From Sulfolobales archaeon (GTDB lineage: Archaea; Thermoproteota; Thermoprotei_A; Sulfolobales; AG1): 64,000 nucleotides of DNA. Location of the stretch: contig JAWAXC010000002.1 in NCBI GenBank assembly GCA_038897115.1, positions 16,494-80,493 of the forward strand, given 5' to 3'. Every line of letters begins with the position of its first letter. Positions within the stretch are counted from its first letter, which is position 1. Both the position numbers and the translations under genes were made by a program. The notes under the pieces were generated by a model. It was not told the origin of the DNA. It saw only the letters and a list, made by a program, of their open reading frames with translations, and ran no database searches. Shown here piece by piece: positions 56,027-63,785 of the stretch.

Positions 56027-56587
56027 CTATTCCTTGTCAGAACTCTTTTCCCTCTTATCTGCTTGCTCCCCTTTAATGCCTCGTATATTCATCGAGAGGA
56101 ATCTATTCATGAGCATCTCCACAACCTCTGGGAGGCTTGGAGAGCTCTCAAGTCTCTTCCTCGTATACTCCTTCACAGTCTCCGCTATAAGATTCTCCGG
56201 CATTCCAGCTTGTTTAAGCCTTTCATAGAGTGATCCTATATCCTCACCGAGCTTTCTACCATCAAGTGCAGAGGTTAGCTGTGATATAGCCGTTCCTATT
56301 AGATCCTTAACCATCGAGACCATCCTATCTAGGAAGGGCATGAGCTCCTTAAGCTCCTCCACATCACTCCTCCCACTCTTAACCCTATCCAGAGCTTCCC
56401 TTGCCTCATCTAAGAGCTCCTCGATCTCCTCTCTAAACTCCTTCCAAAGCTCTGGACTGCTTTTTTCAAGCCTCTCAGCTATATTCTCAAACCTACCCAC
56501 AACCGCTTCAAGCCTCCTAATATGCTCCTCCCTAAGCCTTTCAGCATCACTCAATAGCCCCACCAAGAGGTTTTTAGATGAACACAT
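56027..56587 (-). CDS. Coiled-coil hypothetical protein
   Basis: Protein of 186 aa that is almost entirely helical and charged. Residues 12-110 contain heptad-like repeats (ERLREEHIRRLEAVVGRF, EEIEELLDEAREALDRVK), then a more hydrophobic helix pair and an acidic/basic tail. No membrane segment. It precedes the winged-helix gene on the same strand. Family unknown. Confidence 0.65.
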   Translation of the reverse strand: MCSSKNLLVGLLSDAERLREEHIRRLEAVVGRFENIAERLEKSSPELWKEFREEIEELLDEAREALDRVKSGRSDVEELKELMPFLDRMVSMVKDLIGTAISQLTSALDGRKLGEDIGSLYERLKQAGMPENLIAETVKEYTRKRLESSPSLPEVVEMLMNRFLSMNIRGIKGEQADKREKSSDKE

Positions 56588-56777
56588 ATATAATCATTGC
56601 AATATCCGAGTGATCAGATAGTGGTCTAAACCACCCTAGCCACCTAGGGATAATCTAAAAACCTGCTCTGCCTATCTCTACACACCAAATGATCCCCCAT
56701 CCATGGTCTAATGAAAAGCATAGATAATCAACAATCCATAGGCCCAGATTAGGGTCTAGTGAGCTCTCACAATAGTT

Positions 56778-56822
56778 TCTGACCTCCTCCCCCGCCTTAA
56801 TAAGGCGAGGCTTCCAGCTGTA
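56778..56822 (+). repeat. IS200/IS605-type end relic (well preserved)
   Basis: Reads ctgacctcctcccccgcc, loop ttaata, ggcgaggcttcc, agctgtaa: the same end as at 24250 and 25690-25731, with a complete stem. No tnpA or tnpB is adjacent, so it is a solo end or the footprint of an excised element. It lies in the 350-bp gap 56588-56939, which is otherwise empty. Confidence 0.65.
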
Positions 56823-56939
56823 ACCCTCTAAAGCCCTATCGCTGCTAAGCTCTATATCATCGAATTAATTGCAATTCTTGAAAGAGTCATCGGTGATAGG
56901 GTACTTGGAAAAATAAAATCTATATTTTTCTAGAGCATC

Positions 56940-57278
56940 ATGGATTATCCTCTAGGGATATGCATGGCCAGGCTAGAGACTCTCTATATGTTTCTCCAAA
57001 TACTTCGGATGCTATGCCTCGTAACTATTTTCCTAGCAAAGATATTTCTTAGGTTCATAGCATTACTCACATATTACGCAGTGTATCAATCTATATTATT
57101 CCCCATCTATTGGATCCAATTTCGCATATTCCTTGCGAGACATCGAGTCCCTCGGGATCTAGCTTCTGAGGTCTCTAGTATGTATCTTAAAAAGCTTAGA
57201 TCGTCATATATACTTAGACTAATACCTAACATCATAAAGAGACGCAGGATCTTCACAGCTATAAGCTTCATCCTCTAA
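56940..57278 (+). CDS. Small membrane hypothetical protein
   Basis: Protein of 112 aa. One long or two short hydrophobic helices (about 15-60, LYMFLQILRMLCLVTIFLAK and IALLTYYAVYQSILFPIYW) are followed by a basic C-terminal part (RHRVPRD, KKLRSSY, IKRRR). A TATA-like aaataaaatctatat lies about 25 nt upstream, in favour of a real leaderless gene. No family recognised. Confidence 0.5.
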   Translation: MDYPLGICMARLETLYMFLQILRMLCLVTIFLAKIFLRFIALLTYYAVYQSILFPIYWIQFRIFLARHRVPRDLASEVSSMYLKKLRSSYILRLIPNIIKRRRIFTAISFIL

Positions 57279-57321
57279 GGCTGAGAGGAGATCAGGAGTC
57301 TTTAACAAGGTATTTTTAGAA

Positions 57322-57369
57322 CCGCTTCTCCCTACTGCTAATATAGAGCAAAGCGGTAGGGAGAAGCGG
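57322..57369. repeat. 14-bp perfect inverted repeat between convergent genes
   Basis: ccgcttctccctac (57322-57335) and gtagggagaagcgg (57356-57369) pair perfectly across 20 nt. An alternative stem is possible, because accgctt (57321-57327) also pairs with aagcggt (57351-57357). It may end both convergent transcripts. Thirteen bases of the left arm recur at 61265-61277. Confidence 0.7.
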
Positions 57370-57387
57370 ATAGTAGGTATCATCTAC

Positions 57388-57753
57388 TTAATCAACGGCT
57401 CCACTACAGCAACAGTACCCTGTATCGCTTATCTCGCATCCACAGATCGGGCACTTCTCGGGGCCATATTCTACCTCCCATGGTAATCTATGGTATAGCC
57501 TGTAGTGGGTATCGTTGTTCCTAATATCGATTCTAATAGCTGGTCTTACCAGGATTCTAATTATTTCTCTCGCAGCGTGGATCACCTCGAGATCTCTATC
57601 CATAAATACCCTCTCAATCTCAAACAGATCCTTCTCCTCAATATGGTCCCAACCACCTCTCGTTAACATATATCTCCTAACCTCCTCCACAGCTTTACTT
57701 ACCTTCTGAGACCTAAGAATCGGATTATAGGATGTTATTGCTAGTGAATACAT
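57388..57753 (-). CDS. Hypothetical protein with C-terminal Cys cluster
   Basis: Protein of about 121 aa. The end carries CPICGCEISDTGYCCC, five or more Cys that can bind zinc. The front is mixed alpha/beta (MYSLAITSYNPILRSQKV, RRYMLTRGGWDHIEEKD). ATG 57753 is chosen because ggtgag lies 4-5 nt before it; ATG 57804 would add 17 residues. No family recognised. Confidence 0.6.
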   Translation of the reverse strand: MYSLAITSYNPILRSQKVSKAVEEVRRYMLTRGGWDHIEEKDLFEIERVFMDRDLEVIHAAREIIRILVRPAIRIDIRNNDTHYRLYHRLPWEVEYGPEKCPICGCEISDTGYCCCSGAVD

Positions 57754-57963
57754 GCTCTCACCCTTTATATTACCACAGAGGCTAATATACCATTGTCTTC
57801 CCACCTAGATATTATGTAGTTTTCGATATGAATGTCTGCGAGATTTAGAATAGATAACTAGTCTATATTCTTAGCACATCATTACTCTGAATTGACGAGG
57901 CCTTCAGTTATAACTATAAATTATTTAGTTAAAAGATGTGGGAGATATAGATTAGGTGTTAAT

Positions 57964-58308
57964 ATGGAGCGCCGAGTATCTGAGAGAGCTGATGTTTGCT
58001 GTGAGCATATAGATCTGATAGTAGATCTTATTAGTATAATGTCAGACGATCCTAGGATAAAGGCTATTATATGTATAATAAGCGGGGGAGAGGAAGAGCT
58101 CTTCTCTATTAGGAAACTAGCTAGATGTGTTGGCCTAGCACCTAAGAATATGGCTAGATATGTTGAAGAGCTAAGATCTCGGGGGATTATTGAGTGTGTA
58201 TATGAATCGCCTAAGCTACGTCTCTATAAGATCAGTCCTAGGTTTAAATCTGCGATCGATCTCCTCAGATCCAAGCTCAACGCTCTCCTCACCCCCAATA
58301 AGTCTTAG
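57964..58308 (+). CDS. Winged-helix regulator
   Basis: Small DNA-binding protein of about 114 aa. Cys-containing N terminus (RADVCCEHIDLIVDLI) is followed by a winged helix (IRKLARCVGLAPKNMARYVEELRSRGIIECVYES). ATG 57964 has aggtg just before it and is preferred to ATG 57892. The 3' end overlaps the convergent zinc-ribbon gene by 93 bp. Regulated target unknown. Confidence 0.68.
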   Translation: MERRVSERADVCCEHIDLIVDLISIMSDDPRIKAIICIISGGEEELFSIRKLARCVGLAPKNMARYVEELRSRGIIECVYESPKLRLYKISPRFKSAIDLLRSKLNALLTPNKS

Positions 58309-58488
58309 GCTAACCTTAAAACCACTTGGATCTCCTTCTATCCTAGCCTCATATCTTCTCCCACAATATGGGCATTCGGGCTCGAGATCCTCGGAGGCAA
58401 AGATCCTTCCACATATGCAAGTTATATAGAGAACTATCCTACCCACAGAGGCAATACCTCTCTTTTTCATTCTTTCATCGGTGCTCAT
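58216..58488 (-). CDS. Small zinc-ribbon protein
   Basis: Protein of 90 aa with a C-x-C ... C-x2-C pattern (ITCICGRIFASEDLEPECPYCGRR would fold as a zinc ribbon). A basic start and an acidic end flank it. It overlaps the convergent winged-helix gene by 93 bp at its 3' end. It could act in transcription or be a translation accessory; no family is recognised. Confidence 0.6.
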   Translation of the reverse strand: MSTDERMKKRGIASVGRIVLYITCICGRIFASEDLEPECPYCGRRYEARIEGDPSGFKVSLRLIGGEESVELGSEEIDRRFKPRTDLIET

Positions 58489-58639
58489 AGCATCACAAAT
58501 AATATATCTTAAGCGGTCTTATACGATTTATTATGAGGCCTGATATCCTCCCTGTTATTAAAGTTACCAGGAGAACAAAAGTTTAACCATAAAGTAAAAG
58601 ATATTACCAATATGTATAAAATATTTCATAAAATATATA

Positions 58640-58668
58640 TTTATTTATATTTATAGTCTATTGGTGAT
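58640..58668 (+). promoter_or_regulatory. Promoter and ribosome site of the peptide cassette
   Basis: An AT-rich TATA region (atttatttatatttat, 58639-58654) is followed by ggtgat at 58663-58668, a full Shine-Dalgarno match 3 nt before ATG 58672. Confidence 0.55.
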
Positions 58669-58671
58669 GAT

Positions 58672-58815
58672 ATGGCGGATAGATGCATAGATATACCTCC
58701 TCCCTGCACCCCGCCAAGTTATTACATGACAATGAAAGATCTAGCTATATATGTAGGTTTAGTAAAGAAGAAAGATAGAGAAATAGGCGAGAAATGTGTA
58801 GAGGAAACAAGGTAG
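58672..58815 (+). CDS. 47-aa Cys-containing peptide, candidate RiPP precursor
   Basis: Short gene from ATG 58672 to TAG 58815, with ggtgat directly upstream. The peptide begins MADRCIDIPPPCTPPSYY, with Cys at 5, 12 and 42, a Pro-rich turn, and a charged helical tail (KDLAIYVGLVKKKDREIGEK). The radical SAM gene starts 6 nt after its stop. A small Cys peptide next to a SPASM-like radical SAM enzyme and an exporter is the pattern of ribosomally made, modified peptides. That it is a substrate is inference; a small accessory subunit is the alternative. Confidence 0.6.
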   Translation: MADRCIDIPPPCTPPSYYMTMKDLAIYVGLVKKKDREIGEKCVEETR

Positions 58816-58821
58816 ATCTAC

Positions 58822-60063
58822 ATGTCATCTCCTACAAACTCTAATTTTTTAGACATTATCAGATATAACCCCCCTTATGTTGTATCCATAGAGGTTACCT
58901 ATAGATGTCCTATGGGGTGTCTCTATTGTCATAATCCACCAGATCTTCCTCCTGCTAGATCTTCTGGAGGTATAAGATCTATCTCTTGTAACATGCCCGT
59001 CTCTAGAACATATAGCCGAAGATACTCTAGAGAGCTTGGAACATATGAGTGGCTTAAAATAATATACAAAATATCGCAGCTTAGGCCATATAACTTTGTA
59101 ATAAGTGGTGGAGAGCCTCTCCTCAGGAAGGACATATATATAATGATAATAGAGGCTTCAAACCTCAATCTAAAACCGCTTCTTCTCACAAGCGGCTCGA
59201 TCTATTCAAAAGAGATCGCTCAAAAGCTGAAAGAGGCAGGGCTTAACAGGATTAGAATAAATGTCTCTTCCCACGTCATGCTTGATATTGCTAATCCTGA
59301 CAGGCTGAAGAGAACTATTTATGAGAGGATTAAGGCTATAGAGATCTATAAGGAAGCTGGCTTCTATGTTCAGGTAGGGATCCTCTATATAAGGCCATAT
59401 ATAGATATGATCGAAGATATTGTGGAGAGATGTTTAGAAGCAGGTGCGGATCTTGTGGAGATACATCATATGGCTCGATATGGGCATGGATTTTATAACT
59501 ACTACCTCTTAAAACCGATTCAAAGTGATGTGGAGAAGCTAGAGTCGCTGAGGGAAAAGCTTGTCACAAAATACGGTGAGAAGATCTATTTTGCGGTTGA
59601 TAAAGACATTGTTATTGGTAGAAAGCCTTATCCAAACCTATGGGGGCTTATAGGCCTTGCCATAGTTCCAGACGGGAGTATCTTCCCTAGTGAAGAAGCA
59701 TCTGCCATGGGAGACGTGGCTATCCTAGGCAATGCCTTGGTTGACGATATTAGGGAGGTGTGGATGAACAATGCTCTCCTAAACAGGCTAAGATCCCTTG
59801 AATGGTTATGTGAGCCATGTAGAAGCTGTTCAATTAAGATGGAATGTAGAGGAGGATCTCGCTTCATCGCCTATATGCTCACGGGAAACCTCTTTTCCCC
59901 AGATCCTACATGTCCCCTAGCTGCTAATCAGCCAGATCTCCAGGAGAAAGAGCTGGATCGAGCTACATGGCAATTAAGGATTAGGGGTGATGAGCATAGG
60001 CTCAAAGTTGGTGAATCTATTTCAAAGGCTCCTCAGGATCGAAAGGGCTACAGCTCTGCTTAG
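58822..60063 (+). CDS. Radical SAM enzyme with SPASM-like C terminus
   Basis: Radical SAM protein of 413 aa. The 4Fe-4S motif is C29-x3-C33-x2-C36 (CPMGCLYCHNP), with VISGGEPLLRKD later. Near residue 330-370 there is a Cys-rich block (CEPCRSCSIKMECRGG, then DPTCPLA) like SPASM/twitch auxiliary cluster sites; the usual Cys after the PDGSIFP stretch is Ser, so one ligand differs. Such enzymes modify peptides or proteins. It starts 6 nt after the 47-aa peptide and overlaps the MFS gene by about 75 bp. Confidence 0.85.
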   Translation: MSSPTNSNFLDIIRYNPPYVVSIEVTYRCPMGCLYCHNPPDLPPARSSGGIRSISCNMPVSRTYSRRYSRELGTYEWLKIIYKISQLRPYNFVISGGEPLLRKDIYIMIIEASNLNLKPLLLTSGSIYSKEIAQKLKEAGLNRIRINVSSHVMLDIANPDRLKRTIYERIKAIEIYKEAGFYVQVGILYIRPYIDMIEDIVERCLEAGADLVEIHHMARYGHGFYNYYLLKPIQSDVEKLESLREKLVTKYGEKIYFAVDKDIVIGRKPYPNLWGLIGLAIVPDGSIFPSEEASAMGDVAILGNALVDDIREVWMNNALLNRLRSLEWLCEPCRSCSIKMECRGGSRFIAYMLTGNLFSPDPTCPLAANQPDLQEKELDRATWQLRIRGDEHRLKVGESISKAPQDRKGYSSA

Positions 60064-61243
60064 CCTAACCGCGGTTGCAGGCGTTCTCGGAAATTCTATG
60101 TGGGTTCTATATATACCCCTGATACTAGCTGAGAGAGGTTTAACACCATACCTTCAGGGGATTCTATATACAGCGTCTAGCATTTCAACACTAATCCTCG
60201 GGACATTCATTGGGATCTTTATCGATAGCTTTGGATATAAAAGATCTCTAGTTCTAGGTAATATGTTAATCGCTCTGCCCCCTCTTATTCTATCACTCAC
60301 CAAAGATCCCATGGTATCGGCTATAGCCATATATATCTTCTATTCCTTTGGCCAGCCTATTTCGACCATGTCTTGGAGATCATATATAATGGAGGTAAGC
60401 AGAGAAAGGGCAGGGGTTAATCTTGGGCTGTATTATAGTGTCACAGGGCTTGCAGCATTAGCAGGTGTTCTCATAGGCGGTTTCATAGCATCTGCTCTCT
60501 CATTCACACATGTTCTTATAATAGCTTCGATCCTGGCATTTATAACAGTATTACTTAGAATAGCCTTTCTCGAAGAGCCCCTTAAAAGGGTTAGTGGAGG
60601 CTATAATGCTAGATCCTCAAGAGATGGGAATAAGGGGTTCATAAGGATCTATACTAGAAATTTTAGGGAGCTCCTCAGACTATATAGATCTAGCCCTGTT
60701 TTAAAGGCACTACTAGTGGTAACTCCGCTCAATGGCCTTGCGGTATTATCGCCTGGGAGCTATATAGTAGCTTTATATCTCTCAGAATATATGGGTATTA
60801 GCACCATAGTTATAGCATTTATATTCTTTCTAAGAACGGTTGTGGAGAATCAAGCTGCATTGTTATATGGAGTAATAGCGGATAGACTTGGGCCCCTCAG
60901 ATCTGTGGTGGCTAGCTGGGCTCTGTCTTCAGCTATGCAGCTGGTGATGATAGCCACGGCATCTGATCTTATAGCTATACCATCATATCTACTCTGGGTC
61001 TCCATGATCAAGCTAGCTGAGGTCTCAACAGCATCTCTGATCGCGAGATCTCTGGAGAGTGGTATGAAGGCATCAGCCCTAGCTTCTATGGGAACCCTCT
61101 CAGGTTTAGCGCTAATACCATCGCCTATGATCCAGGCTATAGCTTTTGAGAGGGATCCCAGGCTACCCTTTATAATTTCAGCTGTATCATCAATACTATC
61201 AACCATAATATTGATAAAGCTGGTGGGGATAGCGAGGAAATAA
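59990..61243 (+). CDS. MFS transporter of the radical SAM cassette
   Basis: Major facilitator superfamily membrane protein of about 417 aa with 12 predicted helices (from LLSLTAVAGVLGNSMWVLYI to SAVSSILSTIILIKLVG). A GxxxDRxGxR-like loop is replaced by IFIDSFGYKRS in the first half and GVIADRLGPLRS in the second. It probably exports a small product. Its 5' end overlaps the radical SAM gene, so the two are translationally coupled. GTG 59987 or ATG 59990 may be the start. Confidence 0.85.
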   Translation: MSIGSKLVNLFQRLLRIERATALLSLTAVAGVLGNSMWVLYIPLILAERGLTPYLQGILYTASSISTLILGTFIGIFIDSFGYKRSLVLGNMLIALPPLILSLTKDPMVSAIAIYIFYSFGQPISTMSWRSYIMEVSRERAGVNLGLYYSVTGLAALAGVLIGGFIASALSFTHVLIIASILAFITVLLRIAFLEEPLKRVSGGYNARSSRDGNKGFIRIYTRNFRELLRLYRSSPVLKALLVVTPLNGLAVLSPGSYIVALYLSEYMGISTIVIAFIFFLRTVVENQAALLYGVIADRLGPLRSVVASWALSSAMQLVMIATASDLIAIPSYLLWVSMIKLAEVSTASLIARSLESGMKASALASMGTLSGLALIPSPMIQAIAFERDPRLPFIISAVSSILSTIILIKLVGIARK

Positions 61244-61249
61244 GGTATA

Positions 61250-61466
61250 TAGGGGTACCAATGGCCGCTTCTCCCTAGAGGGTTGTTTTATGTTGTTTAG
61301 GATTGCCTCTAGTGTTTCTGTAAAGCCCATAGAGGCCTTGAGACATTTATGGGTTCATAGGTGGCTGTTAAGCACAGCAGCACAGGGCTCCCATATGGGG
61401 TAAGCCCGTCCAGGCTTGGGGTAGAGCTCCTATCACCTGGGCGGATTACCCATATTAGGCTATACG
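61250..61466 (-). pseudogene. Degenerate reading frame, possible transposon relic
   Basis: One minus-strand frame has coding-like stretches broken by three stops (pieces: LYPKPGRAYPIWEPCAAVLNS, then KASMGFTETLEAILNNIK). The DNA also holds palindromes (cccatatggg). It resembles the decayed tail of a mobile element gene next to the integrase relic. Family not recognised. Confidence 0.3.
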
Positions 61467-61480
61467 AGTCAAACTAATAA

Positions 61481-62017
61481 AGGTTCCTGTCCCCCAAAGA
61501 GATTCGAACCCCTGACTACCTGATTTCCACCGATGCTAGATGGAGGATCATTGATGCGTTGGCCAAGAGGTATGGTTTATCCCGGTCTTCGAAGATCTTA
61601 GGCGTTTCTAGATCATATGTCTACCAGATCTCTAGGGGAATAAGAAGGCTCTAGAGATACTTGGTTATACATCGAGATGATCTTGGATCTCCTGGACGCT
61701 CTCAGGGATGCATAGTTATAGATACAGATAGCAGGATCAATAGGGAGCTCATAGCGGAGATACTAGCCATAGCCTCTGGGACAAGGTGTTTAAGGCGATG
61801 ATCCTTAACTTTGTTATTAAGCACTATAGGGAGGAGCTTAAAAAGATCCTAGAAATAGTCGCTGAGAAGATAGAGCTCAGGAGGGATCTTGGCTTCGAGG
61901 AGTTCCTTAGGGAGAGGAAGAAGAGGAGGAATAGCTACTAAGGAGACGCTTGGATATTACAGGAACATGTTCATGAATCGCCTTAAGGGCAGGGAGCTAT
62001 CTAGAACAACTAGCTAG
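61481..62017 (+). pseudogene. Decayed SSV-type integrase gene
   Basis: Several short frames together look like a broken archaeal tyrosine integrase. The first (61481-61655) reads KEIRTPDYLIS through a tRNA 3'-end copy and then DALAKRYGLSRSSKILG, a DNA-binding N terminus; it stops at TAG. A second has IVIDTDSRINRELIAEIL, a third ELKKILEIVAEKIELRRDLG, the last TLGYYRNMFMNRLKGREL. SSV-type integrases are known to carry attP within the 5' coding region. The catalytic C-terminal part is missing. Confidence 0.55.
61489..61517 (-). other. tRNA 3'-end fragment (attachment-site copy)
   Basis: Minus strand gives a T arm (aggggTTCGAATctctt) and acceptor strand tggggga, without the rest of a tRNA. This is what an integrating element leaves: its attP copy of a tRNA 3' end, here lying within the broken integrase gene. 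Confidence 0.6.
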
Positions 62018-62070
62018 ATATAATCCAAAATATCTAAATCTGAAACAGCCTATATTGGAGCCATATTATT

Positions 62071-62100
62071 GGGTCTGAAGGAGATCTGAACCCCCTAGCT
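62071..62100 (-). other. Second, degenerate tRNA-3'-end-like fragment
   Basis: Minus strand reads agggggttcagatctccttcagaccc, close in layout to the fragment at 61489-61517 and in the same orientation. It may be a diverged attachment copy at the other edge of the integrase relic. Identity of the tRNA is not clear. Confidence 0.35.
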
Positions 62101-62128
62101 GTGAGACGCTAATCTGAATACTTATTAA

Positions 62129-62151
62129 CCCCCAATCTTTTCTTTGGGGGA
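62129..62151. repeat. Short inverted repeat before secreted protein gene
   Basis: cccccaa and ttggggg flank tcttttct, forming a 7-bp hairpin just before ATG 62155. The right arm tctttggggga repeats the sequence found at the tRNA fragment (61489-61500, opposite strand). Confidence 0.45.
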
Positions 62152-62154
62152 ATC

Positions 62155-63720
62155 ATGTTGGGCTCTATAATAGGTCTCGTCGATATACATAGTGCTCTTG
62201 TAATAGCTCTGCTAACCATATCAATATTCCTGGGCCTTATACTCTTCACCTCTGTGTATTACTACTATGATCGCTTTCCCTCTATCGAAGTCTCAATCTC
62301 CTATAGAGATTATACATGGCTTCTACAGAGCCCTGGATCGGAGCCCGAGTTCCTCATACTTGTTAAGGATAGCTATGGAAGGCCTTTGAAGGCCGTTTAT
62401 AGCATATATGGCTGGACACCTGCTGGTGAGATCAGGAGCCTAGGTATCTATGGTGGGAATGGGGTTATAAGGGCTAACCATAGTGTTCTCAGGGATTTCT
62501 CAAGGGAGTGGTGGGATTATCTGGCATCTAGAAAAACAGATCCAAGATATGTATCGCCAGGGATAATCCTTGCGGGAGCGATACACGAAGATCAAGGAGT
62601 ATATGACAGCCTAAAAGCAGTACCGATAAGAATAGAGGAGATAATAAATAATAGAAGCATAGCGATAGAGATAATAGAGCATCTAGAGATTAAGAAGCCG
62701 ATAGCAAATCATAGCAGAAGCCAAGTAAATAGCGAGATACCTGCTAGAGATATAAGGCTACAAGATCAATGGCCTCCTGGGAGCATTAATTACTATTGCA
62801 ACTGGGCTCCATGGTATACCGAGTGCTACTACTGGGTTCTAGAGGAGAACTACGGATCTATTATGGGCGTGCCTCTACCAGTAGTAGCATCGCTGGTTAG
62901 AGGGCCTGACTCAGATAAGATAGATGTTGTAAATCTAAGGGCTTTATATAGATCTACATCTTCTGTTAGCCTGAACTTCATGATAACAGCAAGCGTGGGA
63001 TCTTCGTCAACTCCCGTAGACTACAGGGTTGTGGGGGCCTCGATGGCGCTTAGACAGGATAACACATGGCTTGACGTGGATACAACTCTTCGAAGTGATA
63101 TCAATTTCACACCGCCAGCTATCCTCGGTATAGGCTTTCTAGGTGATATAGCTGCTGCGAGGTACAGGCTATATGTGATGACATGTCCCTGGGGTTTCTG
63201 CTCATCAATCCCAACAGATACCCTTGCAAATATGACTCTGATGAGACCATCAATAGTTAATAACCAGATGATCAGCTATATTATGAAGGACGAGAACCCA
63301 TATGATGGGCAGGGCATCCTAGAGGCTGCCATTCGATATTATATACTGGATTGGGCGTGGAGCAGGGATTTCAAAAGCCAGGATGCTGTTGGATTTGATA
63401 CGTTCACAGTTATTAATGATCTCAAAACATACCCTATATTCTCAGGATCAGTAAATGTGTTAGGCATCTTCTGCGGTGTGTGGAAAATAGCCTGTCAAAT
63501 CAGGAGCGATGCTCCAGCAATAATGGGAGCCTCCGTGGGTGTGGAAGAGGTAAACCAAGTATATATGCTCCTCAGAGTATATGCACTTCTTAAAAGCGAA
63601 TATGCTTATGCTGGTTACTGGATAGTGGCTAACTACTTCTACTCGCCATCGACTCTTCTCTATGGGAGCAGCAGGAGCTATATAGGCTCTCTCTACTCCG
63701 ATATATATGTATATCATTAA
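62155..63720 (+). CDS. Large membrane-anchored extracellular hypothetical protein
   Basis: Protein of 521 aa with one N-terminal hydrophobic helix (about 12-38, SALVIALLTISIFLGLILFTS) and an aromatic-rich outer part. Residues 55-190 look like a beta domain (FLILVKDSYGRPLKAVYSIYG). The middle has Trp/Tyr/Cys patches (YYCNWAPWYTECYYW, CPWGFC), possibly disulfides. The C terminus is again hydrophobic. No family is recognised. It follows the integrase relic, so it could be cargo of the lost element. Confidence 0.65.
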   Translation: MLGSIIGLVDIHSALVIALLTISIFLGLILFTSVYYYYDRFPSIEVSISYRDYTWLLQSPGSEPEFLILVKDSYGRPLKAVYSIYGWTPAGEIRSLGIYGGNGVIRANHSVLRDFSREWWDYLASRKTDPRYVSPGIILAGAIHEDQGVYDSLKAVPIRIEEIINNRSIAIEIIEHLEIKKPIANHSRSQVNSEIPARDIRLQDQWPPGSINYYCNWAPWYTECYYWVLEENYGSIMGVPLPVVASLVRGPDSDKIDVVNLRALYRSTSSVSLNFMITASVGSSSTPVDYRVVGASMALRQDNTWLDVDTTLRSDINFTPPAILGIGFLGDIAAARYRLYVMTCPWGFCSSIPTDTLANMTLMRPSIVNNQMISYIMKDENPYDGQGILEAAIRYYILDWAWSRDFKSQDAVGFDTFTVINDLKTYPIFSGSVNVLGIFCGVWKIACQIRSDAPAIMGASVGVEEVNQVYMLLRVYALLKSEYAYAGYWIVANYFYSPSTLLYGSSRSYIGSLYSDIYVYH

Positions 63721-63785
63721 TGATGAGTAGCCTTTGAAGTTTTATCTTTAAGATATTTTTGTTATAATTCTAAGTAGAGCCATAG

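Noticed and set aside
56838..56933. Coding-like short plus-strand frame (ELIAILERVIGDRVLGK)
   Set aside because: Only about 30 codons with no start or ribosome site; it overlaps the promoter of the gene at 56940.
61340..61460. Structured GC-rich block considered as a stable RNA gene
   Set aside because: It matched no RNA fold I could recognise (SRP RNA, RNase P RNA, rRNA); the broken coding-like frame on the minus strand suggests a decayed element instead.
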